A stretch of 52,254 bases of DNA from Buchananella hordeovulneris (lineage in GTDB: Bacteria; Actinomycetota; Actinomycetes; Actinomycetales; Actinomycetaceae), in contig JAUMWR010000008.1 in assembly GCA_030529545.1 (NCBI GenBank), positions 1 to 52,254 on the forward strand, in the 5' to 3' direction. The notes below the pieces were generated by a model, which was given only the letters and a program-made list of their open reading frames with translations, was not told the DNA's origin and searched no databases. Position 1 is the stretch's first letter, and each line of letters begins with the position of its first letter. This document shows positions 1 to 9,213 of this stretch, one piece after another. A program made the position numbers and the translations under genes.

Positions 1-1979
1 ACTAGCCGCCCCAGCGCGCCCAGCACCACGTCCAGCTTGTCGGTGCGCCAGAAGCCCGGCAGGGAGTCGCGCAGGAAGCCGCCGTAGGACTTGGTGGCGA
101 TGCGCGAATCGAGGATGGCCACCACGCCCCGGTCGGTGGAGCGTCGTACCAACCGGCCCGCGCCCTGCGCCAACAGGAGGGCAGCGTGGGGCAGAGAGAC
201 GGAGGCGAAGTCGCTGCGCCGCTGGGAGCGCGCCAGATCCCCCAGCGCCTCGATCACGGGGTCGGTGGGGCGCGGGAAGGGGATGCGGTCGATGACCACC
301 AGGCGGCAGGCGTGGCCGGGCACGTCGACGCCCTGCCAGAGGGAGAGAGTGCCCACCAGGCAGGAGTCCGGCTCGGACTTGAACCGCTCTATCAGCGTCG
401 GGAGTTGGTCCTCGCCCTGGCAGTAGACGGGCAAGTCCACCTGCTCGCGGAGGAACTGCGCGGCCTCCTCCGCGGCGCGGCGCGAGCTGAAGAGCCCCAG
501 CATGCCACCGCGGGAGGCCCGCACCAGCTGCGCCATCTCCTCGCGCGCCTCGAGCGCCGTGCCTTCCCGGGTGGGGGCGGGCAAGTGGCGGGCCAGGTAC
601 AGGATGCCCTGCTTGCCGTAGTCGAACGGCGAGCCGACGTCCAGCGACCGCCACGGCTCGCTGGCCAGGTTGAGGCCGAGCCGGTAGGCCACGGCCTCGA
701 ACGAGCCACCCAGGGCCAGGGTGGCGGAGGTGAGGACGGCGGCGCGTCCCTCGAGCAGGCGGTTGGCAACGTCGGCGGCCACCTCGATCGGGGCTATCAC
801 CAGTTGCGGCGGGTCCTCCCCCATGCGCGGCCGCTCTACGTAGGCCACGTCCTTGCCTTGCGAGACGTTGTCCGACGTTGCCCGCTCGGCCACATCGATT
901 AGCTCGGTGAGCGCAGTGGTGGCCAGTTGGAGGGCCGCTGCCTTGTCCGGGCCGGCCTGGGCGGGCTTCTCGATACCCGCCAGCACGTTGCGCGCGGCGG
1001 CGGCCACCTGGGTTAGGGCGAGGGCGAGGACGTCGTCCGGGCCACCCACCAGACGGCCGTCGGGCACGTCCATGAGGGCGGCCATGAGCAGGCTGGCGGC
1101 CTCCTCCAGCGGGGAAACCACTGCGCGCGCCTGCTTGCGGGCCGTTTGGGCCACCCGGGTGACGGCCGCAGCGGAGAGGGAGACGGTGTTCTGGGAGCGC
1201 ACGCGCCCCTCGAGCTCGTGGGCCTCGTCCACGATCAGCGCACCGTGCTCCGGCAGGACGCGCTCGTTGCCGGCGGCGGCCACGCCCAGCATGGCGTGGT
1301 TGGTGATGACCACGTCGGCGGCGAAGGCGGTGGAGCGGGCGTTCTCGGCAAAGCAGTCGCTGCGCACGGGGCAGGCGGTCTTCAGGCAGCGGGAGGTGTC
1401 CGTGGAGACCTGCGCCCAGGCGCGGTCGCTCACGCCCGGCACCAAGTCGTCACGGTCGCCGGTGTCGGTGGCGGCGGCCCAGTTGCGGGCCCGCAGCACC
1501 TGCTCACCCAGCTCGGTGGTGGCGCCCCCAAAGGCCTCGCTGGCCGCGTAGCCCTCCCCCACCTCCAGGAGGGTGTCTTCGGCGGGGTAGCCGCCGCTGA
1601 GCTTGTGGAGGCACACGTAGTTCTGCCAGCCCTTGAGGACCGCGACCTTGGGGGCCAGCCCCGTGGTCTCCTCCACGGCCTTGGCCACGCGGGGCGCGTC
1701 GGAGAGCAGGATCTGGCGCTGCAGGGCCAGGGTGGCGGTGGAGACCACCGCCTTGTCCCCGCTCTGCACCGCGCGCAGCATGACCGGGGCCAGGTAGCCC
1801 AGGGACTTACCCGTGCCGGTGCCGGCCTGCACCACCAGGTGCGTGGAGTCCTCCAGAGCGGCGGCCACGGCGGAGGCCATCTGCTCCTGGCCGGGGCGCT
1901 GGCTGCCGCCCAGCTCGGCTACAGCTGTGGCCAGCACCCGCAGGGACTGCTCGGCTGCCTCCTCAGGGTCTCTAGCCAT
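1..1979 (-). CDS. dinG: DinG/XPD-family ATP-dependent DNA helicase, 3' end outside window
   Basis: Superfamily 2 iron-sulfur DNA helicase of the DinG/XPD group, expected to unwind DNA in repair. About 659 codons are present and the frame is still open at base 1, so the C-terminus is missing. Visible are a P-loop GTGTGKS near residue 55, four cysteines spaced as in the Fe-S domain (one in NYVCLHK, three in the SRCLK/ACPV/DCF stretch), the Walker B DEAH box in IVDEAHE, and the C-terminal helicase motifs GTLSLWQGVDVPG and AQGAGRLVRR. The ATG shares one base with the hflX TGA (TGATG), so translation is probably coupled to hflX. The family is certain; whether it is a true functional DinG is inference. 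Confidence 0.9.
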   Translation of the reverse strand, partial: MARDPEEAAEQSLRVLATAVAELGGSQRPGQEQMASAVAAALEDSTHLVVQAGTGTGKSLGYLAPVMLRAVQSGDKAVVSTATLALQRQILLSDAPRVAKAVEETTGLAPKVAVLKGWQNYVCLHKLSGGYPAEDTLLEVGEGYAASEAFGGATTELGEQVLRARNWAAATDTGDRDDLVPGVSDRAWAQVSTDTSRCLKTACPVRSDCFAENARSTAFAADVVITNHAMLGVAAAGNERVLPEHGALIVDEAHELEGRVRSQNTVSLSAAAVTRVAQTARKQARAVVSPLEEAASLLMAALMDVPDGRLVGGPDDVLALALTQVAAAARNVLAGIEKPAQAGPDKAAALQLATTALTELIDVAERATSDNVSQGKDVAYVERPRMGEDPPQLVIAPIEVAADVANRLLEGRAAVLTSATLALGGSFEAVAYRLGLNLASEPWRSLDVGSPFDYGKQGILYLARHLPAPTREGTALEAREEMAQLVRASRGGMLGLFSSRRAAEEAAQFLREQVDLPVYCQGEDQLPTLIERFKSEPDSCLVGTLSLWQGVDVPGHACRLVVIDRIPFPRPTDPVIEALGDLARSQRRSDFASVSLPHAALLLAQGAGRLVRRSTDRGVVAILDSRIATKSYGGFLRDSLPGFWRTDKLDVVLGALGRL

Positions 1980-3517
1980 CAGACCGAGCGCGTGAGGCGC
2001 TTGAGGCTGGGGGCCTTCTCCCAGCCGCTGGCCGGGACGGCGTGCCAGGTGCCCTCCACGCAGGCGTCACGCAACGCCACCGCCAGGGCCGCGTCCACCT
2101 GGGCCACGACGCGCGTACCGGTACCCAGGTGTTCCTCGTGCTCCAGCTCACCGGTCTCATGGACGCGCGCCACCAGGTCGCCCCGCTGGTAGGGGACGAC
2201 GGCGTCGATGTGCACGCCGGGGCGGGGCAGCTTGCGGGCGATCTCCTCGCGCAGCTCCTCGATCCCCTCCCCGGTGTAGGCGGAGACCGCCACCGCGTCC
2301 GGGTAGCGGGTGCGCAGCGCGATCAGGTCTTCCGGGGCGGCCAGGTCAGCCTTGTTCAGGACGATCAGCTCGGGCACGTTACTGCCCCCGGGGATCGTCT
2401 CGATGACCTCGCGGACGGCCTCGATCTGGCCCACCGGGTCCGGGTGGGCGGCGTCCACCACGTGCAGCAGCAGGTCGGCGAGCGCCACCTCCTCCAGGGT
2501 GGAGCGGAAGGCCTCCACCAGCTCGTGCGGGAGGTTGCGGACAAAACCAACCGTGTCCGCCAGGGTGTAGCCGCGCCCGTCGGGGGTCTGGGCGCGGCGC
2601 ACGGTCGGGTCCAGGGTGGCGAAGAGGGCGTCGTGCACCATCACGCCGGCGTCGGTGAGCTGGTTGAGCAGCGAGGACTTACCTGCGTTGGTGTAGCCCG
2701 CGATCGCCACGGCGGGCACGTTGCCGCGCCTGCGCTCCAGGCGCTGGGTCTCGCGGGCCGGGGCCATGTCAGCGATCTCGCGGCGCAGCTTGGCCATGCG
2801 GGTACGGATGCGGCGGCGGTCCAGCTCTATCTTGGTCTCACCGGGGCCACGGGAGCCAATGCCCGCACCGGCGGCCACGCGACCACCGGCCTGCCGGGAC
2901 ATGGACTCACCCCAACCACGCAGGCGCGGCAGCAGGTACTCGAGCTGAGCCAGCTCCACCTGGGCTTTACCCTCGCGGCTCTTGGCGTGCTGGGCAAAAA
3001 TGTCCAGGATCAGCGCGGTGCGATCCACCACCTTGACCTTGACCACGTCTTCCAGGCCACGGCGCTGCGAAGGAGAGAGCTCGGAATCCACGATCACGGT
3101 GTCCGCGCCGGTGGAGGCGACGATCTCCGCCAACTCCGCAGCCTTGCCCCGCCCCAGATAGGTGGCCGGGTCCGGGGTGGCGCGCCGCTGCAGCAGGCCG
3201 TCTAGCACCTGGGAACCGGCGGTCTCCGCGAGCGCGGCCAGCTCCCGCAGGGAGACTTCCGCGAGCTCGGCGCTGCCACTGGACCAGAGTCCCACCAACA
3301 CCACTTTCTCTAAGCGGATCTGGCGGTACTCGACTTCGGAGACGTCCTCCAGCTCGGTGGAGAGGGAGGGCACGCGGCGCAGCCGCTCACGCTCCTCGCG
3401 CTCCAGCGAACCAGCTCTGCTCTCCTGCACCCCCTCGGTGGAGGCCAGGGCCGTGCCAGCTCGCGCCAAGATTCGAGCGATGACGTCTTCTTCGGGGGCT
3501 GGCGAGGTGGGCTGCAA
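1979..3517 (-). CDS. hflX: GTPase HflX, ribosome-associated
   Basis: HflX is a GTPase that binds the 50S subunit and splits stalled ribosomes. The sequence has the HflX N-terminal domain (YLGRGKAAEL, DSELSPSQRRGLED), the glycine-rich linker with GIGSRGPGETKIELDRRRI, and then the G domain: G1 GYTNAGKSS near residue 280, G3 DTVGF, G4 NKAD. I chose TTG at 3517 because an AAGGAAG Shine-Dalgarno lies 5 nt upstream and the resulting 512 residues fit actinobacterial HflX. The frame stays open to 3769, but that would run through the divergent methyltransferase promoter and start. dinG follows with a one-base overlap. The GTPase identity is certain; the start is less so. Confidence 0.93.
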   Translation of the reverse strand: MQPTSPAPEEDVIARILARAGTALASTEGVQESRAGSLEREERERLRRVPSLSTELEDVSEVEYRQIRLEKVVLVGLWSSGSAELAEVSLRELAALAETAGSQVLDGLLQRRATPDPATYLGRGKAAELAEIVASTGADTVIVDSELSPSQRRGLEDVVKVKVVDRTALILDIFAQHAKSREGKAQVELAQLEYLLPRLRGWGESMSRQAGGRVAAGAGIGSRGPGETKIELDRRRIRTRMAKLRREIADMAPARETQRLERRRGNVPAVAIAGYTNAGKSSLLNQLTDAGVMVHDALFATLDPTVRRAQTPDGRGYTLADTVGFVRNLPHELVEAFRSTLEEVALADLLLHVVDAAHPDPVGQIEAVREVIETIPGGSNVPELIVLNKADLAAPEDLIALRTRYPDAVAVSAYTGEGIEELREEIARKLPRPGVHIDAVVPYQRGDLVARVHETGELEHEEHLGTGTRVVAQVDAALAVALRDACVEGTWHAVPASGWEKAPSLKRLTRSV

Positions 3518-3606
3518 TTGCTTCCTTCGGGCTGGTGAGAACGGGAGCGTCCATTCTCCCACCTTCCGCAGCGGATCGGTATGTGACGGTCCGCGCCGGT
3601 GGCCGC

Positions 3607-3612
3607 TAATCT
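3607..3612 (+). promoter_or_regulatory. -10 hexamer of leaderless methyltransferase gene
   Basis: TAATCT ends 7 nt before the GTG at 3620 and there is no Shine-Dalgarno, which suggests transcription starts at or next to the start codon. Confidence 0.5.
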
Positions 3613-3619
3613 GGCCAGC

Positions 3620-4225
3620 GTGAGCCACTACTTTGACGCCACCCCCACCTCTGAGCTCCGCGAGCAGAAGATCGTCACCATCCAGGGACGAGACTTCGCG
3701 GTCACCACCGCCGGTGGGGTGTTTAGCACTGCCCGCCTGGACCCGGGCACTGCTGTCCTGCTCAGCCACGTACCCCCGCCGCCCAGAAGCGGTGTGTTAG
3801 CCGACGTCGGCTGCGGCTGGGGCCCCATCACCCTGGCGCTGGCTGCCGCCTCCCCGCAGGCAAGCGTGGTGGCGGCTGACGTGAACTCCGTGGCCCGCTC
3901 CCTGACCACCGACAACTGCGCTGCCGCCGGGCTCACCAACGTGGAGGTGCTCGGCCAGGACGCCCCCGCCGTGCTGGCCGAGCGCGGCGTGAAGCTGGCC
4001 GGCTTGTGGTCCAACCCTCCCATCCGCATCGGGAAGCCGGCCCTCCACGAGCTCCTGCTTGCCTGGCTGCCCCTCCTGGACACCGCAGCCAAGGCCCACC
4101 TGGTGGTGGGCAAGAACCTCGGCGCCGACTCTCTGCAGCGCTGGCTGATCGAGCAGGGCTTCCCCACCGAGCGCATCGCCTCCGCCAAGGGATTCAGGAT
4201 CCTCGAGGTAAGCGCCCGCGCCTAA
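3620..4225 (+). CDS. Class I SAM-dependent methyltransferase (RsmC/MTS-like)
   Basis: A 201-residue Rossmann-fold methyltransferase of the small-domain (MTS) type, related to the catalytic half of RsmC-like rRNA guanine methyltransferases. The start SHYFDATP is typical of actinobacterial members. Motif I is ADVGCGWGPITLALA (about residues 57-71), an acidic residue follows in AADVNS, and motif IV is SNPPIR, the NPP[FY]-type signature of N-methyltransferases acting on nucleic acid bases. The upstream in-frame GTG at 3599 lacks a ribosome site; GTG 3620 sits 7 nt after a -10-like TAATCT. The gene is divergent from hflX and convergent with miaA. The substrate cannot be read from sequence; 16S rRNA is a guess. 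Confidence 0.85.
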   Translation: MSHYFDATPTSELREQKIVTIQGRDFAVTTAGGVFSTARLDPGTAVLLSHVPPPPRSGVLADVGCGWGPITLALAAASPQASVVAADVNSVARSLTTDNCAAAGLTNVEVLGQDAPAVLAERGVKLAGLWSNPPIRIGKPALHELLLAWLPLLDTAAKAHLVVGKNLGADSLQRWLIEQGFPTERIASAKGFRILEVSARA

Positions 4226-4256
4226 ACCGCGCCGGGCCAGCGCCCCCTGGGCGGCC

Positions 4257-5201
4257 CTAAGCCTTTGCCGGCAGCAAGGCGTCGATATGCCGCGCGCACG
4301 CCACGGCGTCCACCCCGCCCTCCCAGGGCAGCAGGTGGATGCGCGGGTCGCGCCTGAACCACTTGAGCTGCTTGCGCGCCAGTTGCCGGGTGGCGCGGGC
4401 CACCGCGTCCACCGCGTCGCGCTCGGTGAGCCGCCCGGCGATGACGTCCATGGCCTGCGCGTAGCCCGTGGCCCGAGCGGCCGTGGGGGCATGCGCCAGC
4501 CCCCTGCGCAGCAGCTCGCGGGTCTCCTCCACTAGCCCCGCGTCGAACATCGCCTGGCTGCGGTGGTCGATGCGCCGGTCCAGCTCCTCGCGCGGCACGT
4601 CGATCTGGAACTGGTAGGTGGGCTCGTGGTGGTAGGTGTAGGCCGGCATGGTAGCGCTGAAGGGCCTGCCGGTGAGCGCGATGACCTCCAGGGCGCGCAC
4701 CACGCGGCGCACGTTGCCCGGCTCGATCTGCGTGGCCGCCACCGGGTCCAGCTCCTGGAGCCGCTGGTGCAGGCCGCGCGGCCCGATCACATCCGCCTCG
4801 GTCTCCAGCTCGGCGCGCACCGCCGGGTCGGTGCCCGGGAAGTCGATCTCGTCCAGCAACGCCCGGATGTAGAGGCCCGAACCGCCCACCACTACGGGCA
4901 GTGCACCCTGCGCGCGGATGGCGGCAACGTCGGCCCTGGCATGGCGCTGGTAGGCGGCCACGGAGGCTTCCTGGTCCAGGTCGAGGACGTCGATCTGGTG
5001 GTGGGTGATGCCGCGCCGCTCCGAGGGCGGCAGCTTGGCGGTGCCCACGTCCATGCCCCGGTAGAGCTGCATGGCGTCGGCGCCCACCACCTGGGCCAGG
5101 CTGGCCGCGCTCACGCCGCGCAGCTCTGCCAGCGCCTCGATGACGTCGAGCGCGAGGTCGCTCTTGCCGCTAGCGGTGGGGCCTACGAACGCGATAATCA
5201 C
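4257..5201 (-). CDS. miaA: tRNA dimethylallyltransferase MiaA
   Basis: MiaA transfers a dimethylallyl group to N6 of A37 in tRNAs that read UNN codons; MiaB, encoded nearby at 6469-7986, then adds the methylthio group. The 314 residues are of usual length. The P-loop GPTASGKSDLA is at residues 6-16, followed by DAMQLYRGMDVGTAK, the THHQIDVLD segment and GGSGLYIRALL. The C-terminal KQLKWFRRDPRIHLLPW stretch is typical. The start is GTG; TAGGCT lies 6 nt upstream and no Shine-Dalgarno is present, so the mRNA is probably leaderless. Only 32 bp separate this start codon from that of the divergent YbjN-domain gene. Confidence 0.96.
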   Translation of the reverse strand: MIIAFVGPTASGKSDLALDVIEALAELRGVSAASLAQVVGADAMQLYRGMDVGTAKLPPSERRGITHHQIDVLDLDQEASVAAYQRHARADVAAIRAQGALPVVVGGSGLYIRALLDEIDFPGTDPAVRAELETEADVIGPRGLHQRLQELDPVAATQIEPGNVRRVVRALEVIALTGRPFSATMPAYTYHHEPTYQFQIDVPREELDRRIDHRSQAMFDAGLVEETRELLRRGLAHAPTAARATGYAQAMDVIAGRLTERDAVDAVARATRQLARKQLKWFRRDPRIHLLPWEGGVDAVACARHIDALLPAKA

Positions 5202-5207
5202 GCTCCA

Positions 5208-5213
5208 AGCCTA
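5208..5213 (-). promoter_or_regulatory. -10 hexamer of miaA (leaderless)
   Basis: On the minus strand TAGGCT is followed by 6 nt and the miaA GTG. It lies 7 bp from the oppositely oriented hexamer of the next gene. Confidence 0.5.
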
Positions 5214-5220
5214 GGGCCTT

Positions 5221-5226
5221 TAGGCT
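5221..5226 (+). promoter_or_regulatory. -10 hexamer of YbjN-domain gene (leaderless)
   Basis: TAGGCT, identical to the miaA hexamer but on the plus strand, is 7 nt before the ATG at 5234. The GTG at 5228 would be only one base after it. Confidence 0.45.
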
Positions 5227-5233
5227 GGTGCCT

Positions 5234-6205
5234 ATGAACGATCGCGCGCCCTTTCGCCTTGACGCCACGCTTGCTTCGGTTTTGGAGGAGGGCGGTCTGG
5301 ATTGGTTCGTGGACCGCGCGGGCAACTTTGGGGTGGCGCTGCCCGGGGCGAGCATTCGCTTCCACCGCGTGGACCTGGACGCCGTGCCCACCCTGCAGGC
5401 CCGCTGCTCGTGGGGCCGCCGGGCCAACCTGGACCACCTGGAGAAGCTGCACGCGGTCCTTGCCACGCTGAACTTTGAGCGGCCCTTCCCCAAGGCCTAC
5501 GCACGCGTCCTGGACGACGGCAGCGTGGCGGTCGTTTGGGAGTCCCTCCTGGCGGGTATGCCGGCCCCGCGCGCGGAGATCGCTGCCTTTGTGCACGCCT
5601 TCGTCTCCCGCACCGTCTCCCAGTTGCGCAAGCTCGATGCCCTGCTGCCCGATCCCTTGGGCGGGGTGGGCGCCGCCGGCACCGCTCTGTTGGCCGACCC
5701 GGCCGCTGATGCGAGCGCGCAGCCCTTGACCGCCGCCCCCCTTGCCGCTTCTTTGGTGGACGACGTTGCCGCGCCCACCGCCTCCCCCAGCCCGGCCGCT
5801 TTGACCGCCCCTGCCTCCGCCCTAGACCTGGGCGCCCTGGCCAGCCAGCTGCGCGCCCAGCAGATTACGGTGCGCGAACACACCGGGGCGATCGAGGTGG
5901 AGACGCAGGGGCTGGCCGTCCGGGTGGAGGCTTACCCCGAAGTGGTGCGGGTCTGCACCGCCCTGGATGCCTCCGACTGGCTGGAGGTGGCGCCGGCGGT
6001 CATCAACGACTGGAACCAGCACATGCTCGCCCCCGCCGCAGGCATGGACGCGCTTGGCGGCGGCAGCGAGGTGAGCGTGGAGCTCGTCTTTGATTCGGTG
6101 GCCGGGCTCTCCGAGGACTGTTCCCGCCTGGCATGGGCCGTGCACGCCGTGGCGCGCGGGGCTTTGGCGCTGGCCGCGTACGGCCGCGAGTCGGCCCTCA
6201 GCTAG
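5234..6205 (+). CDS. Two-domain YbjN-type (T3SS-chaperone-fold) protein
   Basis: This 323-residue protein has two YbjN-like alpha/beta domains. The first covers roughly residues 12-140 (LDWFVDRAGNFGVALPG, WGRRANLDHLEKLHAVLATLN, SRTVSQLRKLDALLPDP) and the second roughly residues 205-320 (ITVREHTGAIEVE, VINDWNQHMLAPAAG, SRLAWAVHAVARGALAL). An Ala/Pro-rich linker joins them. Many actinobacteria, as I recall, carry two adjacent YbjN genes in the miaA-miaB interval; here they appear as one chain. YbjN has a chaperone-like fold, but its role in actinobacteria is not established, so no function is assigned. ATG 5234 is preferred over GTG 5228 because of the -10 spacing. Confidence 0.75.
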   Translation: MNDRAPFRLDATLASVLEEGGLDWFVDRAGNFGVALPGASIRFHRVDLDAVPTLQARCSWGRRANLDHLEKLHAVLATLNFERPFPKAYARVLDDGSVAVVWESLLAGMPAPRAEIAAFVHAFVSRTVSQLRKLDALLPDPLGGVGAAGTALLADPAADASAQPLTAAPLAASLVDDVAAPTASPSPAALTAPASALDLGALASQLRAQQITVREHTGAIEVETQGLAVRVEAYPEVVRVCTALDASDWLEVAPAVINDWNQHMLAPAAGMDALGGGSEVSVELVFDSVAGLSEDCSRLAWAVHAVARGALALAAYGRESALS

Positions 6206-6468
6206 CCGCGCGCGGCGTGGCCCGGGGCCACCGGCGAGCGCTCGCGCACGCAGGCCGTTGCAGTCTGCAGTGCGCGGGCGCGCAGCGCTGGGAACCCGGG
6301 CGATCGCCCGCGCCAACCGTTGCAGCCAACCACCCACAGAGGGTAGGAGTGCTGACGCCAACCAACGCCGGCAGTTACAAACAGCAGTTTGCGGGAGCTC
6401 GGCGGTGAGCCCAACCAACGTCGGCCACGGTGTTCCTGCCGCCCCTCACGGGCGCGGGGCGGGGGCGG

Positions 6469-7986
6469 TCAGGAAGGCCGGCGCAGCAGCGGGATGCCCA
6501 GGCTGACCGGGGCGGTGTCCTTCTCCAGGCGCGGCGCGGCCTGCTCGGCCTCCCAGGCGTCACCGCCGGGGGAACGTCGTACCTCAAAGAGACCACCGGT
6601 GAGGGCGGCGTCGGCCATCAGGTGGTGCGGGGCACCGCGCGTGATCGTGGTGGTGACAAAGTCACCGGGGCGCGGGCGCTCGGACTCCGGCATGTTCGGC
6701 GGCAGGCTCAGGTGAACCAGGCGGTTGTCCGGGGCGCGGCCAGAAATGCGGGCCGTGGCCTCGTCCTTGCGACCCTCTCCCTGCGCCACCAGGATCTCCA
6801 GCGTGCGGCCGGCCTGCGCCGCGTTCTCCTCGAAGGAGATGCGCTCCTGCAGCTCCACCAGGCGCTGGTAGCGGTCTGCCATCACGTCGGCCGGGAGCTG
6901 GCCCGGCAGGTCTGCGGCGGGGGTGTTGGGGCGCGGACTGTACTGGAAGGTGAACGCGCTGGAGAAGCGGGAGGCCTCCACTACCTCCAGGGTTTGGACG
7001 AAGTCCTCCTCGGTCTCTCCCGGGAAGCCCACGATGATGTCGGTGGTGATCGCGGCGTCCGGCAGTTTCTCCCGCACCGACTCCAGGATGCCCAGGAAGC
7101 GGGCGGAGCGGTAGGAGCGGCGCATGGCGCGCAGGATTCGGTCGGAACCGGACTGCAGCGGCATGTGCAGGCTCGGCATGACGTTCGGGGTCTCCGCCAT
7201 CGCGTCGATGACGTCCTGCGTGAAGGCGGCCGGGTGCGGGGAGGTGAAGCGTACGCGCTCCAGCCCCTCGATCTCGCCGCAGGCCCGCAGGAGCTTGGCG
7301 AAGGCGGCGCGGTCACCGAAGGAGACGCCGTAGGAGTTGACGTTCTGGCCCAGCAGGGTGACCTCGACGACGCCCTGCGCCACCAGCGCCTCTACCTCCG
7401 CCAGGATCTCGACCGGACGGCGGTCGCGCTCCTTGCCGCGCAGCTGCGGCACGATGCAAAAGGTGCACGTGTTGTTGCAGCCCACCGAGATGGACACCCA
7501 GCCGGAGAAGGCCGAGTCGCGGCGCGTGGGCAGTGTGGAGGGGAACACCTTGAGGGATTCCTCGATCTCCACCGCCGCCTTGTGGTTGTGGCGGGCCCGC
7601 TCCAGGAGCGTAGGCAGGACGTCGATGTTGTGGGTGCCGAAGACGACGTCCACCCAGGGCGCCTTGTCCAGCAGGGTGCCGCGCAGCTGCTGCGCCAGGC
7701 AGCCCCCCACTGCGATCTGCATGCCTGGCCGCTCGCGCTTAACCGCCGCGAGCTGGCCCAGGTTCCCGTAGAGGCGCGTGGCGGCGTTCTCCCGCACCGA
7801 GCACGTGTTGATCACGACTACGTCCGCTCCCCCGTCGCCGGCGGCGGTGGCGCGCGCCGCTAGTTCGGGGATCTCCTCCACCGGCACCAACCCTGCCTGC
7901 GACAGCAGACCGGCCATGCGCTCGGAGTCGTGGACGTTCATCTGGCACCCGAGGGTGCGGACGTGGTAGGTGCGTGGAGTGCTCAT
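6469..7986 (-). CDS. miaB: tRNA-2-methylthio-N6-dimethylallyladenosine synthase MiaB
   Basis: A radical-SAM methylthiotransferase that converts i6A37 to ms2i6A37 in tRNA. The N-terminal UPF0004 domain supplies three cysteines for the auxiliary cluster ([30 protein letters not shown]). The radical-SAM CxxxCxxC motif is [13 protein letters not shown]-like region and the actinobacterial tail ([13 protein letters not shown]) follow. I use ATG 7986, whose ATG overlaps the TGA of cinA (ATGA), instead of the ATG four codons upstream. It is the last gene of the recA-recX-cinA-miaB run and carries out the step after MiaA. It ends 263 bp from the convergent YbjN gene; that gap shows only a weak match to the dispersed 18-nt motif (6416-6428). 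Confidence 0.95.
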   Translation of the reverse strand: MSTPRTYHVRTLGCQMNVHDSERMAGLLSQAGLVPVEEIPELAARATAAGDGGADVVVINTCSVRENAATRLYGNLGQLAAVKRERPGMQIAVGGCLAQQLRGTLLDKAPWVDVVFGTHNIDVLPTLLERARHNHKAAVEIEESLKVFPSTLPTRRDSAFSGWVSISVGCNNTCTFCIVPQLRGKERDRRPVEILAEVEALVAQGVVEVTLLGQNVNSYGVSFGDRAAFAKLLRACGEIEGLERVRFTSPHPAAFTQDVIDAMAETPNVMPSLHMPLQSGSDRILRAMRRSYRSARFLGILESVREKLPDAAITTDIIVGFPGETEEDFVQTLEVVEASRFSSAFTFQYSPRPNTPAADLPGQLPADVMADRYQRLVELQERISFEENAAQAGRTLEILVAQGEGRKDEATARISGRAPDNRLVHLSLPPNMPESERPRPGDFVTTTITRGAPHHLMADAALTGGLFEVRRSPGGDAWEAEQAAPRLEKDTAPVSLGIPLLRRPS

Positions 7987-8678
7987 CGCGGCAAGCATAG
8001 AAGGCTGCGGGTACGGCGCAGAATCAGCGCCGTAACCCGTTCGCGTACCTCATTTCTGTCCCCCGCGACGGTGAATGGCTCGACGATAGTTTCGTCAGGA
8101 CGGGCGTTACCAAAATGAATCGCGATGTAACCGGAGCCTGCCGGGTGCCCGCCGTGGGGGCCGGGGCCTGCCACGCCCGTGGTGGCCACGGCCACGTCGG
8201 CGGCAAAGAGGCGGGCCGCGCCACGCGCCATCTGGGCGGCCACCTCCGGGTGGACCGGTCCGTGCTCGCGCAGCAAATCTGCCTCCACCCCAAGGACGGC
8301 GGCCTTGGAGTCGGTGGCGTAGGTGGTGGCCCCGCCGCGCAGCACCGCCGACGCGCCGGGAATCTGGCCGACCGTGGCGCTCACCAGGCCAGCCGTGAGC
8401 GACTCCGCCGTGGCCAGCGTCAGCTTTTGCTCCAGCAGAGTGGCCACCAGTGCTGCGGCCTCCCGGATAGGGCTTGCTGCCCCGGGCATGTCTCCTCCCC
8501 CGGTCGGTCCTACTGGCGCACCACGGTTGCCCGGATCTTTCGGAGCGACCGGAGCGACTGGCACCGGGGCGTCCCCTGCAACGGGCACCGCGACGGGCAC
8601 CGCACCGTCCCCCGCAAGGGACGCCGAGACTGGCACCGATACCGCCTGCGCTGCGGGGGTGTTAGCCGAAGTAGTCAC
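7983..8678 (-). CDS. cinA: CinA C-terminal-domain protein (nicotinamide-nucleotide amidase)
   Basis: The protein holds only the CinA C-terminal (PncC) domain, which deamidates nicotinamide mononucleotide in the pyridine nucleotide cycle. The core runs from about residue 70 ([48 protein letters not shown]). The COG1058 molybdopterin-binding half of full CinA is absent. The first 65 residues are unusual, an imperfect Val-Pro-Val-Ala repeat from GC-rich reiterated DNA at about 8545-8645. GTG 8678 overlaps recX by 17 nt. An internal ATG ([14 protein letters not shown]) would skip the repeat and is a fair alternative start. The TGA overlaps the miaB ATG. In other actinobacteria cinA usually lies beside pgsA and clgR. 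Confidence 0.85.
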   Translation of the reverse strand: MTTSANTPAAQAVSVPVSASLAGDGAVPVAVPVAGDAPVPVAPVAPKDPGNRGAPVGPTGGGDMPGAASPIREAAALVATLLEQKLTLATAESLTAGLVSATVGQIPGASAVLRGGATTYATDSKAAVLGVEADLLREHGPVHPEVAAQMARGAARLFAADVAVATTGVAGPGPHGGHPAGSGYIAIHFGNARPDETIVEPFTVAGDRNEVRERVTALILRRTRSLLCLPR

Positions 8679-9213
8679 CGTCTCTTCCTTCCTCCTGCGG
8701 GTCAGCTGCCAGGGCTGCGCGGGTGGCCCAGTTGGCTACCTCGCTGCCGTATCCCTTGCGGCCCAGGTGGGCCAGGGTGCGCCTGGCGCGCACCTGGTAG
8801 TCCAGCCCACGAGTGGCACGGGCCTTGGCGCGCGCCAGCTCCAGTGCGGTGGCTCGCTCGCTGTCCGGGTCCAGCTCTTCCAGCGCCTCCCTCGCCACCG
8901 TCCCCGCGATTCCCTTGCGGGAGAGTTCCACTGCGATGGCTTTGCGGGACAGGCCGCGCTCCTTAGCGCGGTCGCGCACCAGCGCGCGGGCGTAGGCGGC
9001 GTCGTCGACGAGTCCCACCTCGGTGAGACGGTCCAGTACCTGCGCAATCACCGGGGGCTCAAACCCCTTGCGCGCCAGGCTCTGTTCGAGCTGGGCGCGG
9101 GTCCGGGCGCACGCGGTGAGCGAGCGCAGCGCAGCCTCCCTGGCAAGGTCCACCTGCTCGGCGGGGCTGGCCGCCGGCCCGGGCGAGCCCGGGCCGGCTT
9201 TTCTGGTAGCCAC
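8662..9213 (-). CDS. recX: Regulatory protein RecX
   Basis: RecX binds RecA filaments and limits RecA activity. The 183-residue protein shows the repeated three-helix layout of the family (ALRSLTACARTRAQLEQSLARKG, VGLVDDAAYARALVRDRAKE, LSRKAIAVELSRKGI, LGRKGYGSEVA). The GTG start shares its first base with the recA TAG (TAGTG), so translation is almost certainly coupled to recA. The C-terminus is overlapped by the cinA start. The short Gly/Pro-rich N-terminus before residue 20 is not conserved in the family. Confidence 0.93.
   Translation of the reverse strand: MATRKAGPGSPGPAASPAEQVDLAREAALRSLTACARTRAQLEQSLARKGFEPPVIAQVLDRLTEVGLVDDAAYARALVRDRAKERGLSRKAIAVELSRKGIAGTVAREALEELDPDSERATALELARAKARATRGLDYQVRARRTLAHLGRKGYGSEVANWATRAALAADPQEEGRDGDYFG

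Noticed and set aside
3518-3769. N-terminal extension of HflX by 84 residues
   Set aside because: It crosses the start of the divergent methyltransferase and has no ribosome site, while TTG 3517 has a good one.
6206-6468. Small plus-strand ORFs between the YbjN gene and miaB
   Set aside because: They have no ribosome site, no family resemblance and lie between two convergent genes.
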